The translations under genes and the position numbers were made by a program. DNA of 64,000 nucleotides from Whalleya microplaca (taxonomy: Eukaryota > Ascomycota > Sordariomycetes > Xylariales > Xylariaceae), in the NCBI GenBank assembly GCA_022497155.1, contig MU385748.1:1-64000 (forward strand). The letters are read 5' to 3'. Positions 11,154 to 23,273 of the stretch are shown one piece after another. Below the pieces are notes generated by a model, which saw only the letters and a list, made by a program, of their open reading frames with translations, searched no databases and was not told the DNA's origin. Every line of letters starts with the position of its first letter. Position 1 is the stretch's first letter.

Positions 11154-12955
11154 ATGCCGTCTTATAATAAGGATTAGATGGCTAATGCCATTTTCGATAT
11201 TACAGATAATGGTGTTTCTTTGCGAAAATTAGCCCAGAAATAGGGTATCTCTCGAACCACCCTTTCAGCTCGCATAAACGGCCGAATTTCAGTAGATAAA
11301 ACCGATCGAGGCTAATATCTATTAAAAGAACACGAGAGACAGCTAGTTAAATGAATATTACGTCAGGAATCACTCGGATTTGCTCCCTCTTACAGTAATG
11401 TACGTGCAATTGCTAAGGAATTTGCCGGTAATACGAAGCCTCCAGAAAAAAACTGGATTTACTACCTTATAAAGCGAAATCCTGTAATTTATAACAAAAT
11501 TGGCCGCAGAATTAAAGCCGCACGCTTTAATAGCTTTACCCCGAAGGCTGTTAACTGGTATTTCGATATTAGAGACAAGGAGTATAGCTGGATTTAGCCT
11601 TATCTAATATATAATTTGGATAAGGGGGGTATAATGTCTAGTTATAATAAGAGACCTTCTTTAACTTAAATAACTTAAATCTGCAATAAAAAACTAACAG
11701 AAATAATTAGGCCTCGATAGGCTTGTTTTAGGAAGCTTAGCCATACAAAAAGCTTACCTAAAATCAGCACAAGGCCGCAGGTAGTCCTCCTTTCTCGAAT
11801 GCGTTAGCGCTACAGGCGTTGCACTCTCTCCTGGCATCATTTTCAAAGGAAAAGAGCTACAAATAAGCTGGTTTAAAAAGGAATTCAAAAAAATTACTAA
11901 TTAGAAATTTATTTGCTTAAAAAACGGCTGGACTAATAACCACATTATAACTAAATGGCTTAAGGATATATTTATTCCTTAAACCGATCCACTTATAAAT
12001 AGTCAGTCAAAGGCACGACTAATCATTTTGGATGGACACAAAAGTTATATAACAGTAAGTTTATTCAATTCTTTATTGAATATAGTTGGTTTCGATTTTT
12101 TTGGACTAAATTTTAATTTTTGGTGGTATTTTAAAACTAACGATCCTTTTTTAGAATAAATTTATGAAGATATATTTTTTCAATAACATCTACTTTTGTT
12201 TTCTCCCTATACATATTTCTTACGGCCTTTAACTTTTAGATAATGGGCCTTTTAATGTCCTTAAGCATTCCTATCGCCGAATTTTAGATCGGCATTTAAG
12301 TCTTATAAATACTGCGCCGGTTGATAAGCTAAAGTTTATACGTATATATGCTAAGGCTAAAGCGGAGGCTTTGACTCTAAAGATTATTAAGGCAGCCTTT
12401 AAAATAATAAGACAATAGCTTATTAGTCGCCTGAAGGTATTAAGTCACCCAGAGATTCAAATGGATAAAGAGGATATCAAAAAACTGATAATATTAGCAA
12501 CTGAAAGCCTCAAAAAAAAGAAGGAATTTTCAACACCAAAAATAGGGCGTCAGGTAAAAGATCTTACAAAAGGACGCATACCAGTAACAAGGAACACTTT
12601 TAGCATAATAGCAAAGGGTATAAATTAGGTTGCAGCTGATATAATTAGCAGCAATTAGCGTATTGCTACTTTAGAGGCTCAAATCGAGCGTTTGCAACCC
12701 AAAAAGCGCCGGGATAAGCCAAATCCCAATAAGGTCTTTATAGGGATCGATAAATTAGTTAAGGAGTTAGATTATAACGTCATTAAAGTTATTCAGGAAG
12801 AAGAGGTAATTAAAAAAACGATTTGTGTATTTATTCCTCCTATTAACGAGAAGGTATCGTATATAGATAATATACAACTTGAGGCTATAATTCAAACCCC
12901 AAAAGTCACCCGTTCTGGACGGATAACTAAAGTTCCAACTAGGTATATTAGGTAA
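11154..12955 (+). pseudogene. Pogo/Fot1-type transposase, inactivated by stop codons
   Basis: From an ATG at 11154 the frame reads an N-terminal psq-type helix-turn-helix (VSLRKLAQK, stop, GISRTTLSARING) and a CENP-B/Tc5-type region (GFAPSYSNVRAIAKEFAG, then KNWIYYLIKRNP). The DDE core follows, with YNLDKGGIM, ECVSATGVALSPGIIFKG and LIILDGHKSYIT. After a frame-disrupted stretch comes a Gln-to-stop inside the PLD-like motif (LLDNGPFNVLKHSYRR). The last 87 codons (12692-12955) are open and end in a basic tail. The first catalytic Asp (YNLD) and second (LDGH) are still encoded. At least seven nonsense codons make it non-functional. Confidence 0.88.
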
Positions 12956-13060
12956 TTAAGAGATTTCGAACAGAGACGAAAAAGTTTTATATTTTTATTA
13001 TTTTATTTGAATTTATTACAGGTGTTATAAGTAGGTGAGTTTTACTAGTAATAGCTATTA

Positions 13061-13108
13061 TTTTGCGGTCCCGGCACATGGGGTGGTCCGTGACCCAGTG
13101 CCCCATGG
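13061..13108. repeat. Right terminal inverted repeat of pogo copy 2
   Basis: Begins TTTTGCGGTCCCGGCACATG and ends CCCCATGG, followed by TA. It is the inverse partner of 10854-10901. Confidence 0.93.
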
Positions 13109-13110
13109 TA

Positions 13111-14281
13111 GTTGCTATCAGGGAAGGATCATCACTAGAGTCTATGCATGGCTTTGCCCTGAGCTGCCTGACTGTATAGCCACCTGAAATATCTACCAGC
13201 CACCCTATAAGCCGACATCATTAATCATTTTACTACTATGTAGTCCAGGTTGAGCGAGCCTAGTTCTCAGCTTATGTAAGGAATCTTCGTTGAGTTTTGT
13301 GTATGTAAAGGTTGTTCAAATGACAACCTTTTAATTAATTCTTTGTGCAATAAGTGTGTTGGTTTGCTACCTCGTACATTCATCTTGCAACACTCAGCCT
13401 TACCCATGGGGAATTTCCATTCAAGTATTCCTTCGTAGGTAACATCTCGCGTAGTAGGCTGAGACCAGAAGATGAAGGTAATACATACCTAGTCCCTAGT
13501 CAATATGATTATGGTCATGCAGATTCACTTTCATGATCAAGTAACACTTAAAGCAGTGCACAACGTTGCACAGGTCTCAATCTAAGGTGTCTCTAGCGAA
13601 GCATATGTCAAACTGTTTGTCTTGGTGAATTGAAGCACATGACAAAGTGATAGACTCATCTCGTTTTCAGTAGCAACCAACCTATGACTAAGGGTCCCAT
13701 GATTTGCCGAGTTCAGTCTGCAGGTAGCTTTTGATGACTCAGTTAACAACCTCATGTATTTCTTTGGTGAAACAGGTTCATTCTCGGTTACCATGAACGT
13801 CGGTTCTTTATTCAGATATTTTAAGCATAGATTCTTATCATATTAGACCAAGAAGTTGATTAGTAAGAAATGATGATATTTGTATGCTCTTCATTGAACA
13901 ATAACAAGCCATATTACCATTATCATACGTGAGGTGACCGGAACACTAGAAAACCAACAGAATAGCAGTTGTATCCGCGGACTGCCTCTAACTTTTAGGG
14001 CCTTGGATGATAGTGAGTCACTGCAAACAATGTCAAGCATCATCAGGCAACTTATGGCTCATTGCACGATATGACACAAAATAGAGTCATTCTGTTCATA
14101 TAACAGCTATTTATATAGCTCCTTTCAATAGAAATGTTCGCTCTCTTGATGGGTAGCATTGCCTTATAACAGCACACCTCTAGCCAATTCACTCGTAAGT
14201 ATAGCCCCTGACAAAAGATTTTCAAACACAATACCCTAGAATAAGTGGGGGACGGTAAATGGGAAAATATTACAATGCCTC

Positions 14282-14284
<3 letters not shown>
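13111..14284. other. Intergenic, no gene seen
   Basis: Balanced base composition returns right of the transposons. Only short open stretches without recognisable motifs are present on either strand. Confidence 0.45.

Positions 14285-14331
<47 letters not shown>
14285..14331. repeat. Homopolymer of 47 T
   Basis: An uninterrupted T run. It could be a microsatellite, the poly(A) tail of a minus-strand retroposed transcript lying to its right, or an assembly artefact. No coding remnant supports retroposition. Confidence 0.9.
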
Positions 14332-14501
14332 CAATTGTTAGACCTTTTTACTATTTCATGGACGCTACTAATACATAATTAGGACTCGCTATTTCTGATC
14401 TCCGGCGCACATAAACAGAAACCAAGTCTATCTTCACCATCAGGAACTTAGATTCACGACCCCGACAACTCTATCCGAAAACTAGATACAGGCAGACCAA
14501 C

Positions 14502-14726
14502 ATGGCACCACCATATGGACAAGGCACTTCATGGGAACAGAAAATAAAACCATACCTCCCAAATAATATTGCAAACCTGAAGATTGACTACGAGGAGAAT
14601 GGCGAGGAGCTTACCATCAAGATCATCATACCTCCCGGTTTCCGAATAAGCCAGCAGGTAAAAGACCGACTTGTACAAGATATCGGACAACTTGGTATGG
14701 AAAAACTCACAATAGTTTATCAATAA
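14502..14726 (+). CDS. Small hypothetical protein, 74 aa
   Basis: An ATG in a favourable context (CCAACATGGC) opens a 74-codon frame. The product starts MAPPYGQGTSWEQKIKPYL, has an acidic middle (DYEENGEE), and then alternates hydrophobic residues (LTIKIIIPPGF) before an amphipathic stretch ending KLTIVYQ. No family is recognised. The composition looks protein-like, with no low-complexity bias, but there is no splice or homology support. An 81-codon antisense frame overlaps it and looks less natural. It may be a real small protein or a remnant of a longer gene. Confidence 0.4.
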   Translation: MAPPYGQGTSWEQKIKPYLPNNIANLKIDYEENGEELTIKIIIPPGFRISQQVKDRLVQDIGQLGMEKLTIVYQ

Positions 14727-15251
14727 CTTTGAGCGAGACCACACTCTATGGACAGTGATATGGTTATGTATCACTCCGAGAACTTGTTCCTACATTGTTT
14801 ACGAGTACTCTTCTACACATCATTTGCCGTCCAGGGCAGCATGGATCAACAGGGTTGATGTCTGTAGGAGGTTACAGGGTAAACAGACCACTGCTCTACC
14901 TGGAAGGAGTTAGACAACATACCCAAGAGGATTCTCAGCTCATGCCACCAAGCTAGGCGACTACCAAATAGGTTGCATTAGATAACAATCCATCACGTTA
15001 GCCTATTCAGACTTGTGTCCCGTGCATGGAAATTGTTTTCATATGACAAAAAACACCAAATAAAGGTTATGTCAATAGCATTTCAGCATGGTTAGTCCCA
15101 TTCCCCCAGCCGAAATTCCTCTTTGGCGGAAGTTTCTAGTGTTTACCTAATCAACAATGTTTAACCCTTCAGCACCTTGTGGTGCACATTGTCTATTGGA
15201 TATTTAAAAACAAAACTGAATCTAATCTTCTGAAAGCCCTCTGTAGTATCC

Positions 15252-17089
15252 CTAGATAGCGTGGTGAGAATGGGCCACCCTCTCCTCATCCTCCAATCTG
15301 CTCCTGCTCCGACTGCGGCTCCCCCACTCGCCCTCCCTCTTCGTTAGCGTGACCTTGCGCATCGGAGCCTCGTCGTTCACGGCAAACCCTTCGCCCGCGC
15401 TCACGAGCTCGATACTGTCTCTATGCACAGGATCACTCTCGTGGGTACGGTTGCTCATCACTGTCCATTCTTTCTTGACGCTGATCCTGGCTAGGCCGCT
15501 GCCGCCACTGGCCAGCTGTTTGGATGGGCCGTAGCTTCCATATTTCGAGGCGTTTGCGCGGGTCGTGCCGAAGACCTGGGGCAGAACCAAACTAAAGAGT
15601 GACCGGACAGCTGGCATGCAGGCACATATGACGCTTACTGGTACCTCGATCGTGGACCAGTATCCTACTCCAACGTAGTCCTCTATTGAGGGGCGGTCAG
15701 CTTGTCCCTCAGGCTTGAGCGGGGTCGGATATAAATGCTATATGTTAGAACGGAATGGGAAGGACAACAACTTACGTGTAACGTTGGACGTGGTGCCGAA
15801 GTGAATAAGAGAATATAGGCGGACGATACTGACAATGGTGATGCTATTTACACCAGTTCAGCATGGGCTCCTCAGAGGAGGCTTGAATAGAATCACGTAC
15901 AAGAAACCAACAGCAAACATGGCCAAGATCTGCATCTTCTTCTTCGTTGACATGGAGAGTCTGAACAGTTCCGGAAGTGGGAGAATGATAACTGCAAGGT
16001 CTAGCGCGATGTTGATGGCGGCAGCGGACCAGCCCAGAATGTTGATGCTAAGACATTTGGCCTCAAATTCACCATCCCAGCTTCGCCAGGCCCCAGAGAT
16101 TGGTTTACACTGGAATGCGAGAAGGAAATCGTAGATAGTCACCCAGACCACGGTGAAAGCGATGAGTCCCCAGACACAGATACGGAATGACCGCTTCGGA
16201 AAGACCTTGAGGTAGAAAAAGAGCACCGAAACCTTGGTTAGGGCCAGTGCAGTGATGTAAATCATTTCGTCCCAATAATACAGCTATATCGGCTTCAATT
16301 AGGATTAAATCACTTGCCAGCAAGGAATAAGGGAGGCTAACTCTAAGAATCTCAGTGATGTTGTCAAATGAAACGAACCACATGTCCAAACCAAGCCCAA
16401 GGTGGGAAACTTAACAACCGTTAGCATGGCTTCCGCTACACATCCTTGGCGAAGTAACTGACGAGGGACTGAGAGCACAGCGAGAGGGATTTCGCAGCAC
16501 TACATTAGATTAATATGAGAAAGTTTTGAGCTGGTGGTCGGACGAGCGTACCATGGCAAGACAGATAACTGTGTCGTCCATTCCCCAGGTATGAGGTCCT
16601 ATAAGTCTGGCCATACATCGCAAGATGAACGCCGCAAGACCTAGAGCTCCAAAGACGATGCCAACAATACTGACCAACGACCGTCTGTCCTCGCTTGCCA
16701 CACCGCAAGTCTCGGATGAGAACTTCTTCATTGCTATCAATATTTAGCGCTGACGATCAAGGAATTCCCGCGACGAGACTCCAGCTTACACAACTGATCG
16801 CGAACGGAGCAGCTTGCCGTGACGCATGCTGTTATCTCGGCCAATAGCGGCTCATTGGTGCAAATACATGTCGCATTTGTGAGCGAACAGCTCGAGGTGG
16901 CGACCGACTGAACCATACATTTAAGCTATGGGTGTCTTCGTTAGATACTCGCTGATGGCTCTCATGTTCAATCACAGTTCCGCTGATAAAGCAAAGACTT
17001 ACACCACAAGCAGGAGCTGCTGATACGTCGATGGCAGCCAGCGCTGGCTGTAAACCCAGGCATAATATCAACAAGGACAATAGCTGCAT
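15252..17089 (-). CDS. CFEM-domain SAT4/PTH11-type membrane protein (possible frameshift)
   Basis: This is a multi-pass membrane protein of the fungal rhodopsin-like (SAT4) family with an extracellular CFEM domain, a PTH11-class receptor-like layout. Exons read from the minus strand: 17089-17003 (signal peptide MQLLSLLILCLGLQPALA), 16925-16790 (CFEM cysteines, including NATCICTNEPLL and TASC), 16733-16552 (first membrane helix and GMDDTVI), about 16409-16343 (GLDMWFVSFDNITEIL), 16283-15901 (TKVSVLFFYLKVFP), 15843-15776 (IVSIVRLYSLIHFG) and 15700-15252 (VGYWSTIEV, ICACMPAVRSLF, cytoplasmic tail). The join from exon 3 to exon 4 cannot be made in phase with the splice sites I tried, so a frameshift or an unusual site is possible. 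Several acceptors are AAG rather than TAG or CAG. The ligand is unknown. Confidence 0.75.
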
Positions 17090-20000
17090 CCTGCTCGACC
17101 GTAACAGTAGAAATCAGAAACGAAAGAGACACAAAACGAGTGACGGCGCAGAAACAAATACACGGCACATCAAGCAAAGGTAGAAAGGAACTCCGGTTCC
17201 GAATGATAGAAGGAAACTCTAACCATGATATTTTTTTTTTCTTCGACACCGTACGATGTACTATGTATACAGTTGACAGGGCTGTCGGGATACAACACTA
17301 CATGTACGCAGTATCCTCGAAGACCGCGTGCGTGACGTGGGCACCCAATGCCAAGCAGCCTCATCTACTCTCCTGGGACATGTTAGATCGATAATTGAAA
17401 TGTCGAGAATCGCCTGCGTAGCACTACTAATGCAGCAATCCCTGCGGGATAAGAAACTCTGGTGGGTAAGCCCTATCAGACAACTTTACCAACTCCATTT
17501 CGGATACATAGGCTCAAAACCGGCAGTGTACCCGGTAGCTATATTACCGCGACCTACCAATGCAGGGGGCCAGTCCGTCAGCTAGGCCGTCAAGCTGCCG
17601 AGCCAGGCCGCCAGGAGGCCGAACCCTCCACGTTCTTGGGGAAAGAAGACCCGAACTGTCAGAGTGTATGGAGCATGGGAGCTTGGCAAGCTAAGCGACT
17701 TAATCTTGTAACGCTAGCCCGAATTGTAAGGATCCGACCATGATCGTGAGATTTGTTTCGCACGGGCAATAACAAGCACTGACAGGCACTAACAAAATTT
17801 CTAGAAACAGTATATATGTACGTGCTATAGGTATAATTTGACCTGTTATGCCGGTCAAGGATAAGCCTTGCTGCCGTTGAAACAATGGCCTATCAAGTTT
17901 TCATCATTACCCTTTGGTAAAGGACATCCCCTTTGCTTACGCAGTACAGTTTACCTTTCGTGTATGTATAAATTGCATGCGCCTACGCGACTGGCCGATC
18001 CTCGGTTTTGAGCCTCAAGTCTTCTTACGACCCTTCAATGCACCCTCGACGTTTGCCAGCTTGCCACAGAGAGGAAAATTTTATGCGACTGAAAAGTCGT
18101 TCCTGAAGAAAGTGACATTGATGAAACGTATCGTGCATGTAGGCTGCAGCCCCCATTGGTATACTACTAACTATACCCGTATGTAGTTAGTGCGTCCGAG
18201 AAGGCCGCCCATGTAATAGTGGATATGCTATCCTCGTCGAGGTCAACCAACCCCTACTTTTTTACTATGTACGCGGAAGCAACGAAACCTGGTGGCGTGC
18301 TTCAGTTAGAATATAGCATTAATTTATCAACTTGGTCGAGACTGTGACAACTGCGCGAAATCCTGCTCTGTACTAGCTTTACGTAATTCGATTCTACAGT
18401 ATCTCTACTATAGTAAAGATAGACACTGAGGGGCGAATGTTTAAGCCTAATAAAAGCGTCGGAGTTATCTACGACGTACAATGAGAGCTTACGTGACCCC
18501 TCAAGTCCACTTGATAATGTCTCATTTAAAAATTCAGACAGCAGCCCGCCTCAAGTCAATCATCTGCAAATATATAGCCCAACGCAGTCTCGTTCCATTA
18601 TATTACTATGATACTTCACGAGTTAAGCCAATGCTCGTTGCTGATTTGATTGTTGATCTGCTGGCGTCATACACCAGCATTGGAAACGCTACATAACAAG
18701 ATGGAGCTTCTGCAGAAGCCTCTTCCACCTTCTGAGATACCTTAACAAAGCTTTCCGACCCGTTTTGGGCTAATCGTGACCAACCTAATTTAGCCCAAGG
18801 ATGTGATGCCGTGTTCCGCGGTCCGACACATGTCGGGAACGAATACTAATATGACCATGCTAAGACGGAGACCTATATATGTATTATCGGCATTGTTGGC
18901 AAGTAATTTCAAGTTGTTATTTCAATCAACTTGAACCTTCAAACTTTTTTCCTTCCAAGACTTGACATACTAGTCGAGTATTATAAGACCACTCACTCCT
19001 TATACGGAAATCAAGTCAAGTTGCAAAATAACCTCAGATCAAAGAAAACATATAATATTACCTCATTAAATTAAACTTAGCTTGATGGCAATGCTATACA
19101 TAGTTGCATTGCGAAGCCGTTATACATAAGATTTCTAGATCTCTTTCTTCCGAATACTAGACCAAGTCTTATGTCGTCAGGACATGGATCCCATGTGCTA
19201 TCCCTATCTTGTTGAGCGCAATAGACGCTCAGTACTCAGAAATGTCGTACTTCGTATCGCCTGAGATACTTTCTCATAGTGACTACTGTATAGTGGAGGA
19301 GCCTAATAAACTCTAATAGATTTCAGTCAAGTGGTATCATCTAGAAATACGCTAGACAACAAGACTATGTAACAACGCTCACTACCATGAGGACTAGATT
19401 CTGGGGCGATGGCCTCGACCTTCGAGTATACTATGTATATGAAGGTCGTATCATGGTCATATGCAATTGCGTATTCTAGATCAAGTGAAGTGTGCATGTT
19501 TGATGAATGCCCCATCTTATTAGATTTGACAACAGCCATTGTCGCACAGATGGTATCGTCAGAAGCGTAAGATACACGATAGTTTGGCTATCAATTGATA
19601 TGGGATAATTCAAGGTAAGCTATGTTCATGGATGATATGTTAGTTGCAGATTCTTCCAATTCAATTCAACTCAAATACTTTCGGTGTCTTCTATGTAATT
19701 GAAGCTGGGAACTTACTGCATACATAGTTGCATCTCACGACATTGAAAGTAGAACGAAAGAGGGAATATCATTTGAACTAATATTCTTGGGAAAGTTGTT
19801 GCTTAAATGTCAATATCATACGGTATTATGAAGTTCGGAGAGAGGTTGCAAAACTAAAATTCATCTTCGTTTCCCCGGATGTAACAGGAACACAACCCAA
19901 CGCCGTGGAGAAGCCATCCTAATGCAGCTAGCCCAGGAACATTCCATTAGTGAAGTTGTTCTAACCTAGCTGGTAAAGTCCACTAATGCACTGTCATTAC

Positions 20001-20794
20001 CAATCTACGTGATCGCCGTTAACCGATGTAGTGTATCATCAAATCTTCAGGGGCGCTGAATCAGCGCTGCTCTATCACAATGGTTAAAATTTTTTCCATC
20101 ACGCAAAATAATAGGCTACTATATATTCTCGAGGGATTCATGTATCGTGTCTACGGCTTTTGTTATGTTCGTTATCGAGTTCACATCGTCTAGGGAACAG
20201 GTGAACTGACTTTGTTCACAGTGACTAGGTATTCTTCGAATGCTTCTAAGGGGGAAGTCTCGTGAGCACTAATTATCTACCAATGCATATCCAAAGTATA
20301 AGTATATTGCAGCCCATCACTCTATAATTCCATGAAGGCGTTTTGGTTGTCGAACACTGATCTCAGCACTGATTCTAGGGGAAGGTTGATCAGAGATTAC
20401 TATGACGTGATTATCTTTCGTCAGTTTATAGCACCACCGTGATGGCTCTAGATAACTAGACGGGACACCAAATGACCCATATCCTGTTGACAATGAAGGC
20501 AAGGATGCCTAGAACACTTTGCATAGTACTGGGCCCAGTTGGGGATAGTTCTTATGATGACCTCATTGTTCACTAATGGACGAATTGGATTATGAATATC
20601 TAGCTCAATCGGAGGCAACATGGAATTCAAGTCCTCAAGCTTGAAATATATGTTTACATTGCGCTGGATTGTGCAAGCCTTTTTCTGTTTAAGATTTGTC
20701 TGTTCATTTGTATCGTCTTTCGTATTCTAGTCCATCTTGATGTCGTATTACATAACTAAAGTATGTTATATTTAGCCCATATGATTGTCAAGCT
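17090..20794. other. Intergenic region of about 3.7 kb, no convincing gene
   Basis: Many short open stretches on both strands, none with a recognisable motif, a good start context or splice signals that join into a longer frame. A GC-richer patch near 17.56-17.64 kb repeats GCCG-like units. I see no RNA gene. Confidence 0.45.
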
Positions 20795-20802
20795 ACCTGA
20801 AG

Positions 20803-21239
20803 CAAGGTTGTAATCCACTCCACGCTAATCCACGCGTGGGCCACTTTGTGGGAGCCACTCCACTCCATTCCACTCCATCTGGCCTTGCTGCTGACTAATC
20901 CACGTCCACTTGAAGCCCTCGTGGGTGGAAGTGGGTGGGTGGGTAGACTAACTGTGGAGTAGGAGGTCTGTTGTTAGTAATTACTAGTAAAATTAGTAGT
21001 TTTCCTAACAGGTAGTATATCTGATAGCTGTAGCTAGTATACGCCTCAACTGTGGCTAGTATACGCCTCCATTATAGCTAGTATACGCCTCATATCTGTG
21101 GCTAATCCACGTCCACTTGGTGTACACCTACTCCATATACACCCTCCGTGGATCCATTCCATATAGCTATATGGTGGGATAAGGACCACCCACTCCACTA
21201 GAGACACTAGTGGAGTGGGTGGAGTGGATTACAACCCTG
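20803..21239. mobile_element. hAT-type MITE with 8-bp target duplication
   Basis: 437 bp with no coding capacity. The ends are inverted repeats, CAAGGTTGTAATCCACTCCA on the left and its inverse ending GGATTACAACCCTG on the right, with one mismatch. They are flanked by the exact 8-bp duplication ACCTGAAG (20795-20802 and 21240-21247). An 8-bp duplication and CA(A/G)GG...CCTTG-like tips are typical of hAT elements. Inside are many copies of ATCCAC/GTGGAT, three GCTAGTATACGCCTC units at 22-bp spacing (21033, 21055, 21077), and a hairpin with 15-bp perfect arms at 21186-21222. It would need a transposase supplied in trans. Confidence 0.92.
21033..21091. repeat. Three 22-bp tandem units inside the hAT MITE
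   Basis: GCTAGTATACGCCTC occurs at 21033, 21055 and 21077, separated by seven variable bases. Subterminal repeats of this kind often serve as transposase binding sites in hAT elements. That role is inferred here. Confidence 0.85.
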
Positions 21240-21247
21240 ACCTGAAG

Positions 21248-22103
21248 GGTCCATGAAATTTCCAAAACAAGTAAATGACGACCATACAGGGAAACGTATG
21301 TTATCAATCACTAGTTCTCCTAGGTATATGCAAGGGCTTTCTGGAAAGACAACGCATGGCTTCCCAGGGGCTCAAGGGAGAGAGGAGCCGCTTGAACGAC
21401 TATAGTATAACATCCTACCAAATAAGCATTGCTCGATCAGGTTTCCAAATCATAAACAGATGTACAAAAACCGTGGATATTATACAGTTCAAAGTACCAA
21501 GGTTATTTCCCCCAAATCAATACTATGTAAACCAGTATATGTAATACGATCTAATATTCTGTGATACATGTAAGCTGTCCACTCGAATTCAAATATAGTC
21601 TAAAGATGACCTGTAAAATAAGCCTGACATGTTTAATATATTATTTATTAAAATTACAAAAGACCACTTCAGTGGTTTCCTGTACCACCTTCTACAAGTA
21701 CAACTTTCAACGAACTTTCAATCGTCAAGTGATCCTTGTTGCTTAGTCTATTCCAAATCCAAGTCTTGTATATGTGCACAGGTACTCATCTTCTATTTCT
21801 AACGACTTCCAACAAAATAAAACGGGCTCAGCATGGTCGATACACCAGACGAAAGTCTCGGTGAGGCTTTATTCTAACTCGAACGGTCAAACCACCTACT
21901 GGTAAAGATCCACTCTGCTAGACTCGATCCCATAGCCATCTGCTAATGCACTTCTTCACATACCTCAGAGTATATCTCCGGTGTTCTTCGTGAAATTTTG
22001 ATGATGATATGATAGTTGTTCGGTCTCAAGGTCTTCTATAGAACAGTGTATCAGGGAAGCGGGATCGTGGGAAGTCCCTCCCTACGCTCCGTCATAGCTC
22101 GAC
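21248..22103. other. Intergenic, no convincing gene
   Basis: Two open stretches (about 21275-21544 and 21561-21746, plus strand) lack recognisable motifs. The right part is the 3' flank of the minus-strand gene ending at 22104. Confidence 0.4.
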
Positions 22104-23273
22104 TCATCCCCTTGTAATCAGTCCCCGAGATCCGTTAGTCGACCCTTTATCTAGCGATGTGATGTCTCTTGGGGAGATGGGAGCAGCCTCCAGCTCGGGC
22201 ATTTCAAGCCACCTTTGGTGAGTAGGCTCTGGGGGCGATGTAGATGCGTCCAACTCGGGCTTTCTCTTCACATACACACCGGTCAGGCCAGTCACCCCTC
22301 CTGTTCCCTCAAGCTCCGACTTTTGCACGTGTATACCGGCTCCTCGGTTTTCAACCAGCGTGCCCTCGAGCTCTGAGCGTGTTGCAAGAGCATCTAGTTC
22401 CGCCCTGTTCCCACCACCGCTTTCAAGCTCCGGCTTGTTATAAGATTCGTCTGGATGATCTTTCCCTAGCTTGTCTCGTTGTTTGTTGCGGTGTTGCCTT
22501 ATTAGGAAGAAACTTAAGCACAGAAGCAAAGCCGCTCCCATAGCACCACCTATAGCACCTCCGATCTGGGCTGTGTTCAATGCATCTGGTGTTTCTCGAA
22601 GCGTTCCGTTCGTATGGGCCGGTATATCGCCTTCATTAGTCTGTTCAGGGGCTAGACTGGATGTGACGGAGGACTCAGTAGCCGATGTCTGCTGTAATAG
22701 GAAGAGTGCCTCTGCTGTGGCCGAGACTTGCACATTTCCTAAGGGTATGGCATCGGCGTCGTTGCCTATTGTTGCAAGTCCAGCCTGGTTGTGTCCGAAA
22801 GCATATGTAGTGGGAGTTGCATCACAATTTGTCCCACCCACTGTGATATTTCCTTCTGTTAAGAGTTGTTCACATATCAAAGCGACGGCATTCATGGTCA
22901 GATGACTATACCCTCGACATTAGCTTGATAATATAGGGGTTGTATTAACGTACCTTGGGCAACACCATACACCATCTGATGCCAGTGTACTTGTGACAGT
23001 CGTCATTCCGAAGGGGCAATGATGCCCGGACGAATATATGCGACCAGGATACCTAGTATCTTTGCCTTCTGGTAGACATGATAAGCTGGCTTGCGGAGAC
23101 TGTGAAGTATCACAGACGGTATCGGGCCAGGCATCAGCATGCCAGAGTGAAGAACCAAACACAGCAGATAAGTATAAGCCTGAGCAAGCAGGTGGCGGCG
23201 TGAATATCGTAGTAGGGGGTGTACTGGTGGTCGACGATGGTATCGTTGTAGTCGCCATGGTCATTTTAGACAT
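22104..23273 (-). CDS. Single-pass Cys-rich membrane protein, 373 aa
   Basis: Two exons, 23273-22954 and 22905-22104, join in phase across a 48-bp GT-AG intron. The product has a Thr/Ser/Pro-rich start, a cysteine-rich outer part (GHHCPFGMTTVTS, GVWCCP, then LICEQ and TNCDATPT), a Ser/Thr-rich stalk, one membrane helix at about residues 220-243 (IGGAIGGAMGAALLLCLSFF) with a basic stop-transfer segment, and a cytoplasmic tail carrying repeated acidic xELE/xELD units (KPELESG, AELDALA, SELEGT, PELDAS, PELEAA). This layout is common in Pezizomycotina plasma-membrane proteins of unknown function and resembles cell-wall stress sensors only in outline. There is no classical signal peptide at the chosen ATG. 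The alternative start is three codons in (ATGACC). Confidence 0.78.

Larger units (their letters stand above)
10854..13108 (+). mobile_element. Pogo/Fot1-type (Tc1/mariner superfamily) transposon copy 2
   Basis: 2255 bp, bounded by 48-bp terminal inverted repeats (10854-10901 and 13061-13108) that differ at one C/T position. TA occurs directly outside each end (10852-10853, 13109-13110), the target duplication of this superfamily. One transposase-like reading frame fills the interior. In-frame stops are TAG, TAA or TGA at places where the family has Gln, Arg or Trp, so the copy is RIP-damaged but clearly younger or less hit than copy 1. Confidence 0.93.
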
